64,000 bases of DNA from Hypomesus transpacificus (GCF_021917145.1 NC_061062.1:9415199-9479198), one strand, 5' to 3'. Counted from the first letter of the stretch, positions 50,101-62,282 are shown. A program made the numbers and translations. Notes: generated by a model from the letters alone, not told the origin.

Positions 50101-50698
50101 GAGAGGGTGAGTATTTACAACATAGGTTACAGCCTAAAGACCAGTAACTGATAATAGACTAAATCAAGTTGGGTATGCTATAGAAATCAGAACTCACCAA
50201 CATCTTTCTTCTGTAATGCCCTCTTCTTCCGATCTGAAAGCCACTGCATGACATGAATTAAGTTTAACATTATTAGCTGCCCGATTCCTGTCAACACATG
50301 CGCCCATGTCCCCCATTATGAAGACGTATCCCAAACGAAGGGATGTTTTTAGTTATACATTCAGTTAATTAACTGCATGGCATAGTACCTACAGAGCAAT
50401 ATAGCATTTTGGGATGGCTTGATGATCCTCAACTGTGTCAACACTATGCATGTTTTGTAACGCTAACCCTAAAACTAAACCATTAAACGTATTAGACATA
50501 TTACACCATGCCTTAAAGAGACAACCACAATAAATAGCCATCTAACTAGTTAGTTAGCAAGACTTCTTTGAATTATAGCTAGCTAGCAATTGTATATAAC
50601 TGGCAAGCAACTAGAAAGCAAAGTCTTCTTACCTCAGGAAGAGATTTGCCGTGGCTTAAATTATAAATCTTCACATCATTTACACTGGATATCTGCAT
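41149..50698 (-). CDS. nol10: Nucleolar protein 10 (21 coding exons, 721 aa)
   Basis: The vertebrate relative of yeast Enp2, a WD40 nucleolar protein of the small-subunit processome needed for 18S rRNA maturation. Exons in order: 50633-50698, 50198-50243, 49985-50083, 49704-49781, 48485-48522, 48155-48291, 47835-47900, 47662-47722, 47365-47450, 47028-47106, 46689-46838, 46438-46504, 45897-45949, 45290-45416, 43873-43952, 43648-43746, 43312-43404, 42930-43106, 42180-42484, 41671-41773, 41149-41304. Phases close on 722 codons with the stop (human 688 aa). The start is [15 protein letters not shown]. The WD40 part includes [16 protein letters not shown] and [16 protein letters not shown]. The family block [19 protein letters not shown] and the motif [11 protein letters not shown] follow. 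The C-terminal half has acidic and coiled segments ([23 protein letters not shown]). The tail is Arg/Gly-rich and ends RGRGRGHF, as expected for a nucleolar RNA-associated protein. Confidence 0.96.
42487..42775 (+). repeat. GGAAGAGAAGGATGA minisatellite in nol10 intron
   Basis: About 290 bp of imperfect tandem units of 15-16 and about 29 bp (GGAAGAGAAGGATGAG, GGAAGAGAGGGATGTG) fill most of the intron between the 42930-43106 and 42180-42484 exons. On the transcript strand it is almost pure C/T and ends two bases before the 3' splice site, giving an extended polypyrimidine tract. Confidence 0.95.
43237..43298 (+). repeat. Imperfect (GAGA)n tract in nol10 intron
   Basis: Purine-rich GAGAGA/CAGAGA simple sequence lies just upstream (genomically) of the 43312-43404 exon. 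It is low complexity only. Confidence 0.85.
44776..44790 (+). repeat. (C)15 homopolymer in nol10 intron
   Basis: A run of 15 C on the plus strand within the intron between the 45290-45416 and 43873-43952 exons, the gene's largest intron apart from those near the 5' end. Confidence 0.9.
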
Positions 50699-52388
50699 TT
50701 TAGAGGTCGGTACAGACACTGCTCTCTCATAACATTGATATTACAAACCTAGCTAGTTCCAATGACCACAGGTTAGTTTCTAGCTCCACGTTTTTACGTT
50801 GCCGTGTGACAACAGGAAAAGAGGGTTTGTAGAACAATGTTCGTGTAGACAAAGTTCCTGAGAAAATGTTCCGCCATAAAACACACTGACTGCGCGTCGC
50901 TACTATCAGAGCCTGTTTAAGGACATTATCTGCTACTTTACCATTTAGTCTAGGACTGTTTGCTTAGGCTACATACTAAATAGTATGTATGGTTTTGGGA
51001 CGCACCCTCGTGTATAAAAAATATTCTACTGTATGTTCATACACATTGTGTGTGGTGGGTTTTTATTTAGTCATACATATAATTTATTTTCTCACTGTCC
51101 CAGCCTTGGTTTTCATATCTTTGGATCTGATCAAAAAATTGGGTAAAGACTCAATAGTTGTATTGTTAACATACCCTTAATTTGGGCTGGAATCCCACTT
51201 GGGTCCCAGTTCGTGTTCTGAAATAGGCTATCTAATCTACGTGGTCCAATGATCCCATTTAAAGTTTGGCCGAGGCATACTTTGTAACTTGTCCTGTTTG
51301 TTCATTCTTTTATTTGTTGTATTCTTCGATCTTGGATATGGACAATTCGAGATTCAATTTGGGAGCTATCATACCACCAACGATAATTGTCTATACAAAA
51401 AATAATAGGCGCGGGTTGCACTGCAGATAGGCGTACTACAGGATGTCTATTCTGGCCTACATCTGCTAATATCTGGAATATAGCTGTTAACTTCAACTCG
51501 TTAGGCTATAGGATACATTTCAGTTTCAGTTATGATTATTTTTTTTAAATAAAATAAACGTAACCGTTTATGGCAGTTTAGACTTCGAGCAGCAAGTGCT
51601 GTCCTTCACACACTCAGCAAATTCATTCATCCTCAATAATCACTACAGGAGGAGAGTGAGAAACTTGAGCAGATGCTGCTGAATAAGCAATGCCTCTGAC
51701 TGTTTATGTAAATTATTTTGCGCACCTGACCGGCTCGGTGATGTAGGCTAACAATGCTCACCCAGTATTTGTTTCTTATTTGGATGTCTTTCTGTTCTCA
51801 ATGTCCCTTAATTTCTCTCCGGACATCGATTTGTGTGGATAGCCGAATTAGGAGTGATTGGATGCTTTAAAAAACAGTAAGAACTATTTTCAGATTTCTG
51901 ACTGTCTTATCAAGTGTCTGATTTGTTCAGTTTACTTAATGTAGGACTACTTTTAACGTAGGATGATGATGATTTATACAAGTGGTAAAATCACAGCGTT
52001 TAACGTAATTAATGCCCATTGTTTTGAATCGATAGTAGGCTATTTATTTTATTATTGACTGTTCTTTTTATGGGTGACCGGACTCGTCCTTGTAAACTGA
52101 TGGAAATGTAAATGTGCTTCTCGATTCAAAATTAAAAGGTGAATTTCACACAAATTACATTAATATAGCCTAGAATGTGGGATTGAACAATTACTGAAAT
52201 TACAGAAATTATACAGTCGCTGCCTAGGTTAAGTGGGGTCTTGTCATTAAATTAGTATCTTTATGGGTCTACTGTGTATTCATTAAAAGTTTATTTCATA
52301 ACTTCACTTATTAAAGTTGTTTTGAAGGATTTGGACGGAGTTCCCACATGTAAGGCTAAGAGGGGCAGCAGCAGGGCTCTGACGAGTC
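50699..52388. other. Divergent intergenic region nol10 / atp6v1c2
   Basis: The two genes point away from each other, and about 1.7 kb separates their start codons. The nol10 promoter should lie just above 50700. The atp6v1c2 5' UTR and promoter lie somewhere in the rest. I cannot place its first exon. No other gene is seen. Confidence 0.45.
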
Positions 52389-55300
52389 ATGACGGACTTC
52401 TGGTTGATATCTGTTCCACTGGACAAGACCAGCTTTCAGAGTCTGGAAAAGCTCAAAAACACTGTGGCCAAAACTAATTTGGCTTCCAGTTTCAAGTTCC
52501 CCATCCCAGAGTTAAAGGTAAGGAGGTTGTGTGTCTGTCCTCAATAAAGCACAATAGCTGTCAAGAGGCCAAAGTATAATATTAAGTGCTACCTCCTCCC
52601 CTTGAGCAGCTTAAAGTAATGCAACACGCTTATAATATGTCATTGGCGGGACATAGGGGTAAGTTACAGGCAAACAACAAAAGTATTGTTGCTCCGTTCA
52701 TATTGTTAATTACTTTTGTTCATATGATAAATTGCTATCCCCAGGTGACCTTCAAGTTTGTAGGCTAAAGCACAGCAGTTGGTGTGATCATATGAAATTC
52801 TAGAAGTGTGAGAGACAACAATATGACCGAGATTTACATAAGATCAACAGCACTGGTTTCTTGTGGAGTTGCTTAAGTCCTGCTTTAGTTACCCCTGCTG
52901 TTGGCTATTATCCAAGCTGTCCCTGTCATAAAAGTGGTAAAGTAGTGGGTGTTACACAGGCATCCAATCCAGATACTTATGAAATATAATCCAGTCCACA
53001 AATTATACGTCAGCATTTACCATTTTGAAAGTCAAAAGCCTATATTACACCAGACAAAACGTCACCCAAAAGAAGATGTGCAGTATTTGGGATGGTTCAT
53101 CTCACGGGAGTTCTGGTCTCACTTGTGGATTGGATGTACTGTACTGCACAGGTAGTGAGGGTGTTTGGTTGCCTTCTCTGATGAAGTGCTGGGCTCAGGT
53201 TGCTCCCCTCAAGCTAGGAGGCTTTCAGCAAATTTCCATTTGACCCATTTGTTTCACCATGATCCATATGCCAATCCCAATTTTCAAATCCCAATTGTCT
53301 GTGGTGATACTGCTGTACTGTTCCATCTCTCTGGAACTTTGGCAAACACTGTTAAAGTTGACAAGTCCACTTTTGCACATTCATGTAACACAGTGTATCC
53401 TTTCACTGTGTGCCACTGAGGGCGTGTGGTCATGGGAAGCTACTGGCTTGTTGGTTTATTCAGAACAGAGACTTATCAGACAAGACGTGTCTGCTCACTG
53501 TTTAGTTTACAATAATTGTCTTTGGTTTTTTACTCCAGTTTCACTTTCACTTGCATCATTTTACATTAGTCAAAGTAATTGTATCATTGTACATTGTAAA
53601 CTTCCACAGGTTGGTACATTGGATATCCTCCTTGGTGTGTCTGATGACCTTTCCAGACTGGACACCCAAGCTGAAAGGTAAACAGGGCCTTTTAAGCAGA
53701 GCCTAAGCACATAATATCTTTGTAGTCTACTTGGATTATTATAAAAAAAACATGAATTTAAAAAATATATTAATTATAAAACATTGTAATTCTTCTCATT
53801 ATCACCAGTAGTGACTGTCTTTCAGTTAAACCGCCTTACAAACAGATATTTAGCTAATTTTGAATTTTTATGTGCTACTCTACACTTTACTGTAACATAC
53901 TTTGTAACCTTGTACCTGTGTAACCTTACTGGCATGATGGGTAAACCATCACACCACAATTGTTTCCCTCACTTAAAGGCTAGTAGTAGTATACCCCGTG
54001 TCAGTCATCATTAATTCATGTTTAGGTTTTGCTGAAGCTTATTTCCCCTGCTTCCTAATTCAGTGGCCTGTACCTGAGCCTGCGAGTCTGAAGTGTTTTG
54101 CTAGTAACAATTTACTTTGTCAGTGTGCTCATTAGTTTGAGGCTTTAGGAAGTAAGTCAACTGAAGACCTAACAAGTTGCAACCAAAACCTGAGGACACA
54201 GTGAACACTGTCTGTACTTACATTTTCCACCCTATGTAGGCTTTATATTGGTATTTCTGTTCATTGAAAGTACATGAATATTGTTTTACGTTTATTGGTA
54301 GAAATGCCAATGTTCACAAGGCAAGAAGATTTGATTGGTAAATAAGGACAACCAACACTCACTCAAGTATTTTGATTCCTTTTCATTTTTGTATGTGTCG
54401 TCCATCAGCTCTCCCTCAAGGCCCCCTCAAAGGGTTAAATAAAAACATCAGCTTTCCATTAATCATTTGAATAGAATAGTGATCCATAGGTTATATTTCA
54501 ATATCGATGTTCTGAATAAATCAACAAACAAGTTTTCCATGACATTTTAAGTTTCATTTGCATGTTTATACAAGGTTACATTTTGCCCTTTAAAGTTCAC
54601 AATCATCATCTTGTGATCATTTCCTCCTCCCAGTGTAAAGGAGGGTACATGTCATTACTGAAGGTGTTGTGGTGGGGAGTTTATTCGCTCATGTCCTTGT
54701 CTCCTCTCCTTGTTTCCATCAGTGTTATGCGCAAGACATCCCAGTGTATGGCACAGGTTATGGATCAGTTCAGTGACAAAGTGCTGGAGAATGCCCTGGC
54801 CAATGGAGGTAGGCTTATTCCCAGGTGATGTAAGAAAGTGAAGATAGAAGTCAGGTATGTGACTGGAGAAAGACGCTGATTAGAAAAAGGAACTCATCAG
54901 CTAAGAGGACGATTGTTTCCGGTACCTTACACACACAGATACACACACACACACACACACAGATACATGTCTAACCTGTCCTGTACACACACATATACAC
55001 CCTGTGCACACCAATTTACTCCAATGTACTTGTTTAGCCTCTGGATTGGGTTACATAGACATTTGCAACATAGTGCCATTAACAAATTACAAACGACAGC
55101 ACTCACAGTATGACAAAAACAAATACATGGTATTCTAGCTTGTTGCATTATACAACTAGGATTAGTCTTTTGTACTTTTTAAATGCTGGTTGTTATTTAC
55201 TCTTTTACTCTTACGTAAATTGTGTTCCTGTAGATACAGTAGATAGCATGTGCAAGCTGTTGCTCTGATAGTGATGGTGCTGGAGCAAAAGTTGTCAGCA

Positions 55301-58300
55301 CATCAACTAAGATACCTAAGCATAATCTAAAGTAGTCTACTCTACATTGTCTTTAGATGTTGTTGTGTGTTACCTATGCCATATTTGAGAACATAGTTCA
55401 GATCGGAATTATTTACAGTAAGTTAATTATATACCACAACATTCTTTTTATAACTCATGTTTAGTTTCAAAGCTGTACAGTGTTCTCAGATTATATATTT
55501 TTCCCCTCATCAGACCACAGGAGCCATCAAAAAGTCCCCCTGTCTCCCTTGAAAGCCTACTTCCAGGCCTTGCTGGGTATTGGTGTCTAGTGTCCAGTGT
55601 TTGGTTGCTGTGTTTTCAGGAAATGTACTTTACTGTAAATCTTCTACTGTGCAGCGGCATGTAGAAGAGCGTTGTGCGCTTCCAATGTTTTTCAACTTCT
55701 GCACTATTCATTTGTAGTTTTGCACCAGTGTGTGGCTTATGCATGTATGTGCATCTGTGTGTGTTTGTGTGAACTTGACTGACACAGACACCTGTATCAC
55801 CCGTGTCTCTGTGTTCAGTCTCCAAATCATCACAAAGGCTTTTGCCCCAAAATAGGTTTCCTGTTTTAACTCATGGGTAAGTTTTGTTTTCTTCCTGGGT
55901 GTCTCATCAGTGGATCTGGTGAGTTATGTGACAAAGTTCCAGTGGGACAGAGCCAAATACCCCACTGCCCTGCCTCTCAAGAGCCTGGCAGACATCCTCT
56001 CCAAGGTAGTAGAAGGAAACTTGCACATTATATAAAGTTCACTATGTAAATTCCACATCTATCATGATGTCAACTTTGAAATACATGTATTGGTAATTGA
56101 TGGCAGAGGCAGAACTATGCTATGCTAGTATTGCAAAGAATAGTGTGTGTGTTTGTGGATTTGTGTGTATGTCTGTCTCTGTGTGTTAGCAAGTAACTCA
56201 GGTAGAGACAGAACTGAAATCTCGGTCTGGGGCATATTGCAACGTAAAAGCCAGTCTGGACTGCCTTGAGCGCAAAGCAGAGTGAGTAATTTTTTACTTT
56301 GATATTATGTCTAAATTGACAAATGATGTACCAGAAAATGAGGTAACATGAGGTAAAGGCACATTGCTATCTACTTTGCCGGTTTAAACACATTTTCATT
56401 TGGATTCTGACCAGTTTCTGGCCAGTTTCTGACCAGAAATATATATCCAGACTTCAAAATACAAAAAACCATGAAATGTGTTTGCACTCCCTACCAGCAT
56501 GTTGGTTTTCCTCTCTCCCTAGTTACAGAATGACTCATTACATTTGACTGGCTGTCCACAGTACAAACAGTGTTGGTGCTCTGAGGCTAAATTAGTTGCT
56601 GGGCAACAGGGAGAATTATAGCCTTGTGTAGAAGTGTAGTTAAAGATGGCAGGTGAGATTGCCTAGACAAACATTCAGCCAGAAAATGTTTTGCAGGACG
56701 TTATTCTGATACATTCTGCTTCACCCCTAATAAGATGGCACATTGTCCATAATTTGCATCTTCTCCGGTAGAGGTGGTCTCCAAATACGCACACTGACAG
56801 ACATTTTGAGGAGAGAGGACCTGGTGGACTCAGAGTATCTCACTACTCTGCTGGTGGTAGTGACCAGGTCAGCAGCATCACACAGTCTCCGGTGAAGAAC
56901 TCACTTTCATATGATGACACTTTGTGCATCGAGGCAGAACACATAATAAAGTAATGAATATGTATCTCAAAACAAATGGGATACAAGGTACAGTATTACA
57001 GGCAAAGAAAGTACTACAGGATTAAACCTTTCCAAATGGAAGCTGGATGTTTGTGTGTGTTTGTGTTCCACTGGTACAGAGGGAACTATGTGCAGTGGGA
57101 GAGGACCTATGAATCCTTGTCAGAATTTGTGGTGCCTCGATCCAGCAGGTATGGTCAACATTTTGTTCCTCGCTTCATGTTGTCATCCAATAAATCAGTT
57201 TGATTTGATCTGATTTGTCTTGGAAGAACTGTCTCATTCATTTGTTCAATGTAAAACACTGGCTAAAGACACAATATTTCCTTCATTCATTGTAGGTATG
57301 AAGTGTATTTTGGAGTGTTTTATTGTTGTTTATTGTTGTTCAGTATCACAAGAGAGAGAGAGAGGGTAAGAGAAAGAGAAAGGCGGAGAGACTATTGGCT
57401 GGAATTCTGTATCTATTGGTGGTGTGGCAGAAGTAGTAGTTAGATCAATCTCACACTGGTCGCGTACACAGAATACAAACTATACTGTAAACGAACACAA
57501 GAGATATCACCCATCTTGCATTCCCCATATGGGGAAGGAACAACTGTCTAACCACAGTAAGACAAGACTGTACATTTGATACATTTTGTATGTGGCAATG
57601 AGAAGCAGAGTGGCGCTCTGCTCGAAGGTCAGACTAACCGCAAGGATAATGTTACTGGGAAAAGTAAGAGTCACTTGCTTTGGTAGTAACAGCCTTTCCC
57701 CGTCCATTGTCCTGTGGTTCACACTGACCACAAGACCACCGCAAGTCTTTGTCACAGATGCGCTCCAAAACAAAGTTGTTACTCTTTTGACCCTGAATAA
57801 GTTCACTTTGAACTTCCTTTATACTTTTAATTTATACTGCGCACATGACAGCATTCCCCTTGTGTTGCTTCAGACTTGTTCAAAATCATACGTTCAAGCT
57901 GGGGTTAAATCCTGCATGTAATGTTCCAACAGGAAAATATTTGAGGAGGTAGAGGAAGGGATTTTCACTGTAACCCTTTTCAAGAAAGCTGTTTATGAAT
58001 TCAAAGCCAAAGCCAAACAGAACAAGTAAGTAAGCTGGTTCTTACTGTCAGAAACAACATTGACAGTTTGCTTATTTTTAACAGCATGGTATTTACATAC
58101 AGCGGTTGACACAAACAATACATTATCGGGAAATGTAATTAGACCCATTTTGGTCTGGCCCAGTTAAAACCTATGTATTACAATTGCAAACCATTGCAAC
58201 AATAGCCCAACAAGCTTATACGTTGTTACTATGACATGTGGGTCTGGCAAACAGGTTCATGGTACGGGAGTTCAGCTTTGACCAGGTGGAGCAGGAGAAA

Positions 58301-58368
58301 CGAGAGAGGAACCGGCTTAGTGTGGACAAGAAGGAACAATATGTTAGTAGCCCAAGGCTGTGTGCGTA

Positions 58369-58460
<92 letters not shown>

Positions 58461-59026
58461 GTAGTATGTACTCAAACATGTTTGTCTACCCCAAGGGAAT
58501 CTTTGTGCGTTGGCTGAAGGTAAACTTCAGTGAGGTATTTGTTGCCTGGATCCATGTCAAAGCTCTAAGGGTATTTGTGGAATCTGTTCTCAGGTCAGTC
58601 ATGCTGCACTCTTTAAAAATCCTTCTAAATCACAGTGTGATTGGTTACATGTCCATCACTCAACCAGAATGTACTATTAATTGTAATTCTGGGCAAATTA
58701 TACCCATCCAGGTATGGTCTGCCTGTTAGCTTCCAGGCCTTGCTGCTGCAGCCGGGCAAAAAACATGCAAAGAAACTGAGGGAGGAACTGGGTTCCCTTT
58801 TCACACATCTGGACCCTGCAGCAGCGGCCAGCAAGCTTGATGTAAGAGGCCTCTCCTTTAGCAAGCTCGTCAAACTGTGAACTCAGATTAAACGTTTTGA
58901 TTACCTATTCATTTCTTTTTTGCCCTGCAGGTTGGTGTTGATATCCCAGGAGTGAGTGTGGGTCAACAGGAGTACTTCTCCTACATCTGCTTCCAGATCA
59001 GCATCAAACTCGTTGACCCCAGTTAA
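52389..59026 (+). CDS. atp6v1c2: V-type proton ATPase subunit C (12 coding exons, 379 aa)
   Basis: Subunit C of the cytosolic V1 sector, which bridges V1 and Vo and controls reversible pump assembly. Exons: 52389-52517, 53610-53677, 54723-54808, 55911-56005, 56190-56281, 56772-56867, 57080-57148, 57933-58025, 58255-58342, 58496-58593, 58712-58841, 58931-59026. Phases close on 380 codons with the stop (human C1 382, C2 381 or longer). Family motifs are [10 protein letters not shown] at the start, [78 protein letters not shown] and [20 protein letters not shown]. By sequence it is roughly as close to C1 as to C2. The place between nol10 and kcnf1, as in human 2p25, makes it atp6v1c2. A 153-nt intron after the 58255-58342 exon is open in frame (see findings). 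Confidence 0.93.
54938..54961 (+). repeat. (CA)n microsatellite in atp6v1c2 intron
   Basis: A short CA repeat in the intron after the 54723-54808 exon. Confidence 0.85.
58372..58456 (+). repeat. atp6v1c2: (TG)n microsatellite filling a short atp6v1c2 intron
   Basis: About 42 TG units occupy more than half of the 153-nt intron 58343-58495. The dinucleotide reads as alternating Val-Cys codons in the phase of the flanking exons. Confidence 0.95.
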
Positions 59027-59350
59027 TAGCCAATGAGGACCCTCGGAGTCTCTAAGAAGGCCCAATCACGTTAGCTGTTCGTTTGTCATAGTCGCTTGCA
59101 CTCTCTGGGCTGTTCATTGTATTTTAGCACCTGGGAATGTGTGGAGTCGAAGTTGACATTCCGACTGGAGTGAATGTTGAGCAGGCGGGACAAATGTTTG
59201 TGACAATCGTTTGTAACTTTCAAGAGGTTGGAAGGGGTTTCTCCTTGCATGCAAAGAAGGTTGCATACAAAGAAGAGGATTATGAGGGACGAACAGTTGA
59301 CCTGAGGTTGAGCCCTCCAGGAGATAGTGGTCAGGCTGCATATGGACCTG

Positions 59351-59356
59351 AATAAA
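59351..59356 (+). terminator. atp6v1c2: Candidate proximal poly(A) signal of atp6v1c2
   Basis: AATAAA lies 325 nt after the stop codon. A second AATAAA lies at 59884-59889, so a short and a long 3' UTR are both possible. Confidence 0.45.
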
Positions 59357-59883
59357 GAGTCTTCAAGCTATCTGTATTGTCAGTAAGATACATGAAGAAT
59401 GTAATCATATTCAACATTCTGTAAATCAGTGGCTGGGGATGTAAGCAGATTTTTATTTTCGACTTCATGGATGTCCATTTTCTTTATGTCAAGATGGAAA
59501 CAAACACAGAAGATCATGTTTAAGAACTCTGGTCCACTCCCTCTTGCTTTCAATACCTCAATGATTTTGAAACTGTACATTTCCGTTTATGAAAGGTATT
59601 ACCATAATTATTATATTGGTTGGCTTCACTTGTAAGAGGCAAATCTATGCATGTGCACTGCTGCATGTGTACAATGTATTGTACAAGGTCAGGGTTTTAA
59701 AGGTTGGAGCTTATTAAACAGGGGTGAAGCAGTCATTAACTGTAATCTCACACTATGTTAAAAGGTGGACCTGTTGAGTAGTTTTTTTAAAACTTTTTTC
59801 GTGTCATGCTGATTTTTGTTTTTTGGATGGTCGGCAATGAATGTGTTTTTGTATGGAAATATGTTTGATGTCCTTAAAATTGA

Positions 59884-59889
59884 AATAAA
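59884..59889 (+). terminator. atp6v1c2: Candidate distal poly(A) signal of atp6v1c2
   Basis: AATAAA in a T-rich setting about 860 nt after the stop. It would give the longer transcript. Confidence 0.45.
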
Positions 59890-60298
59890 GGAAGATTACA
59901 ATATTTTGTAATACTAATATAATTTAAGTAATATAATTGATATATCAATATTCTTGTTTGTATTCAAGATGTTGGACAGCATGGGTAGAAGGGAGACAGG
60001 CATCTCGACATGAGTGTCATTTGTTATCTACGGCAGGTGGCGCTATTGCTGTTGAGGAACTATTGTCAGCCCCACATTCTTTCAGTCAAATCAATACGCA
60101 GATTGGTTTGAATTGACGCGCTTACGTAGGATCAATATATTATGTGCATTTTGTGCAATTGTGAGTTTGGTGCAACCATTCAACTTTATAATCAGTGCTT
60201 TGCCACTTAGCCTAAACGCAATAATTGTGCTATACGATTTAAAAAAGTAAAGATCGATTTACGTTAGGCCAGTTTGGGGAGAGTTTGGCGGCAGGCAG

Positions 60299-60360
60299 AG
60301 AGAAAAAGAGAGAGCTAGAGGCCGAGTTGGGGAGAGAGAGACAGAGAGAGAACGAAAGAC

Positions 60361-60410
<50 letters not shown>

Positions 60411-60411
60411 G

Positions 60412-60483
<72 letters not shown>
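60299..60483 (+). repeat. (GA)n microsatellite upstream of kcnf1
   Basis: An imperfect GA/CAGA tract of about 180 bp ends about 220 nt before the kcnf1 start codon, in its probable promoter or 5' UTR. Long open frames across it (alternating Arg-Glu or Ser-Leu) are artefacts. Confidence 0.95.
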
Positions 60484-60487
<4 letters not shown>

Positions 60488-60705
60488 TAGGACGGAATGG
60501 CGTGGGTGGGGGCTATATCTGCGGAGGGAGAGCGCGTCCTGGTTCCATTCGCGTAATGGTTTCAATAGATGAAGACTCGCTAGATTTTACGTTTATATTT
60601 GACCTGCACATTTAACTTTGATGGACTATTTTATACACTCAGTGACAATACTGATTTGTGTTTTTCTCTGATTTTGTCCAGTTACCTAACAACACCTCAC
60701 AAAAG

Positions 60706-62082
60706 ATGTGGACAGTACCTAAACCACGTTACGCGAATGGCTATAATTTGTGTTTTGAAGATGTAACCGAGATAGTCGTGAACATTGGCGGAGTCAGGGT
60801 AGTATTGCACAGTGATGTACTAAACCGTCACCCGGAAAGTCGCCTGGCAGAACTGGTGAACTGCTCCTCGCGGAATAATGATGCCATCTCCTCGCTCTGT
60901 GACGAGTACGACCCGTGTAAAAGAGAGTTCTACTTCGACAGGGATCCCGATGCGTTCAAATGTATCATAGACGTATACTACTTTGACGAGATTCACATTA
61001 AGAGAGGAATCTGTCCCATTTGTTTCATTAAGGAGATGGAATACTGGAAAATTGAACAAAGTTATTTGGACGAATGCTGTAAAAGTTACCTGAGCGAAAA
61101 AGAAGAAGAACTAGCCGAGATTGCCAACAAAGTAAAGCTGATATTAGATGATTTAGATGGAGACCCGTCTGTACACCGCTCGGAGCGCTGTCAAAAGTTC
61201 TTGTGGAAACTAATGGAGAAACCAGAATCCTCTTTGCCTGCGCGCGTGATTGCCATCGCATCGTTCCTCTTCATCCTAGTCTCCTCATTGGTGATGTGCA
61301 TAGGGACTATTCCAGAACTCCAGGTGGAGGACGCAGAGGGGAACCTCGTAGAACACCCGACACTTGATGCCATAGAGACCGCCTGTATTGGCTGGTTCAC
61401 CGTGGAGTACCTGCTGCGTCTTGCGTCCTCCCCAAACAAAATACGCTTTCTGTTCTCCTTCATGAACATAATAGATTTCATGGCCATCATTCCGTTCTAT
61501 GTGGTACTAACCCTTACGTCCCTCGGCACGGCTATGATGGAACTGGCCAACGTCCAGCAAGCGGTCCAAGCACTTCGTATTATGCGCATCGCTCGAATCT
61601 TCAAGTTAGCGCGCCACTCCTCCGGGTTACAGACTCTCACATACGCACTGAAAAGGAGCTTCAAGGAGCTCGGGTTGCTCCTCATGTACATGGGCGTGGG
61701 GATATTCGTGTTTTCAGCTTTGGGGTACACCATGGAGCAAAGCCACCCAGAAACCCTCTTCAAGAGCATCCCACAGTCCTTCTGGTGGGCCATTATTACC
61801 ATGACGACGGTTGGCTACGGAGACATTTACCCTAAAACCACTCTTGGCAAGTGTAATGCTGCCATTAGCTTCTTGTGCGGGGTGATAGCTATCGCGTTAC
61901 CCATTCATCCCATCATTAACAACTTTGTCATATTTTACAACAAGCAAAAAGTGCTCGAGACCGCAGCCAAACACGAACTGGAGCTCATGGAGTTGCAGTC
62001 TGATGAGGGCGCAACGGGCAAGGCCAAGAGCAAACCTGAGCAGCGGGCGGACATGGAGAGCTCACATGACCGACCGCAGTGA
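60706..62082 (+). CDS. kcnf1: Potassium voltage-gated channel subfamily F member 1 (Kv5.1), 458 aa
   Basis: An electrically silent Kv alpha subunit that co-assembles with Kv2 channels and modifies their gating. One coding exon, as in mammals. The T1 domain spans about residues 20-140 (EIVVNIGGVRVVLHSDVLNR, FYFDRDPDAFKCIIDVYYF, CPICFIKEMEYW). Six membrane segments follow. S4 carries the repeated Arg/Lys of ALRIMRIARIFKLARH. The pore has TMTTVGYGD. S6 has PIHPIINNF, the PIHP replacing the usual PXP hinge of conducting Kv channels, a Kv5.1 hallmark. I chose ATG 60706 (MWTVPKPRY): the open frame upstream of it has no ATG, and TTTTTCTCTGATTTTGTCCAG at 60661-60681 looks like a splice acceptor, suggesting a 5' UTR intron. 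The C-terminus is about 35 residues shorter than human. Confidence 0.97.
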   Translation: MWTVPKPRYANGYNLCFEDVTEIVVNIGGVRVVLHSDVLNRHPESRLAELVNCSSRNNDAISSLCDEYDPCKREFYFDRDPDAFKCIIDVYYFDEIHIKRGICPICFIKEMEYWKIEQSYLDECCKSYLSEKEEELAEIANKVKLILDDLDGDPSVHRSERCQKFLWKLMEKPESSLPARVIAIASFLFILVSSLVMCIGTIPELQVEDAEGNLVEHPTLDAIETACIGWFTVEYLLRLASSPNKIRFLFSFMNIIDFMAIIPFYVVLTLTSLGTAMMELANVQQAVQALRIMRIARIFKLARHSSGLQTLTYALKRSFKELGLLLMYMGVGIFVFSALGYTMEQSHPETLFKSIPQSFWWAIITMTTVGYGDIYPKTTLGKCNAAISFLCGVIAIALPIHPIINNFVIFYNKQKVLETAAKHELELMELQSDEGATGKAKSKPEQRADMESSHDRPQ

Positions 62083-62172
62083 CTAAATCGCTTCTTGGAA
62101 TGTCCACCAGTACTAGTAGTAAAGCTGTGTGTCGTCATCACTTCGTAACTAAGAAGTAGCTAATATGTAAGA

Positions 62173-62279
62173 GATAATTCCCGATGAGGTGTCCAATATC
62201 ACCTGATAATGGCGCGGAGGACGGTTGCTTCTGCGGAGTCCATTATCAGGTGATATTGGACACCTCGTCGGGCATTATC
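62173..62279. repeat. Foldback (inverted repeat), 40-bp arms
   Basis: The left arm 62173-62212 and right arm 62240-62279 are complementary at 38 of 40 positions, plus one G-U pair in RNA, around a 27-nt loop. It starts 91 nt after the kcnf1 stop codon. Related motifs (CCCGATAATGG, ACACCT) recur about 600 bp downstream, so it probably derives from a mobile element. Confidence 0.93.
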
Positions 62280-62282
62280 CCG

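Noticed and set aside
58216-58479. Thr-His repeat frame on the minus strand
   Set aside because: It is the complement of the (TG)n microsatellite.
60239-60572. Arg-Glu and Ser-Leu repeat frames upstream of kcnf1
   Set aside because: They are translations of (GA)n simple sequence with no homologue.
60658-60705. Longer kcnf1 N-terminus starting at 60658
   Set aside because: The first codon there is GTG, not ATG, and a pyrimidine tract plus CAG suggests a splice acceptor at 60681. The first ATG is 60706.
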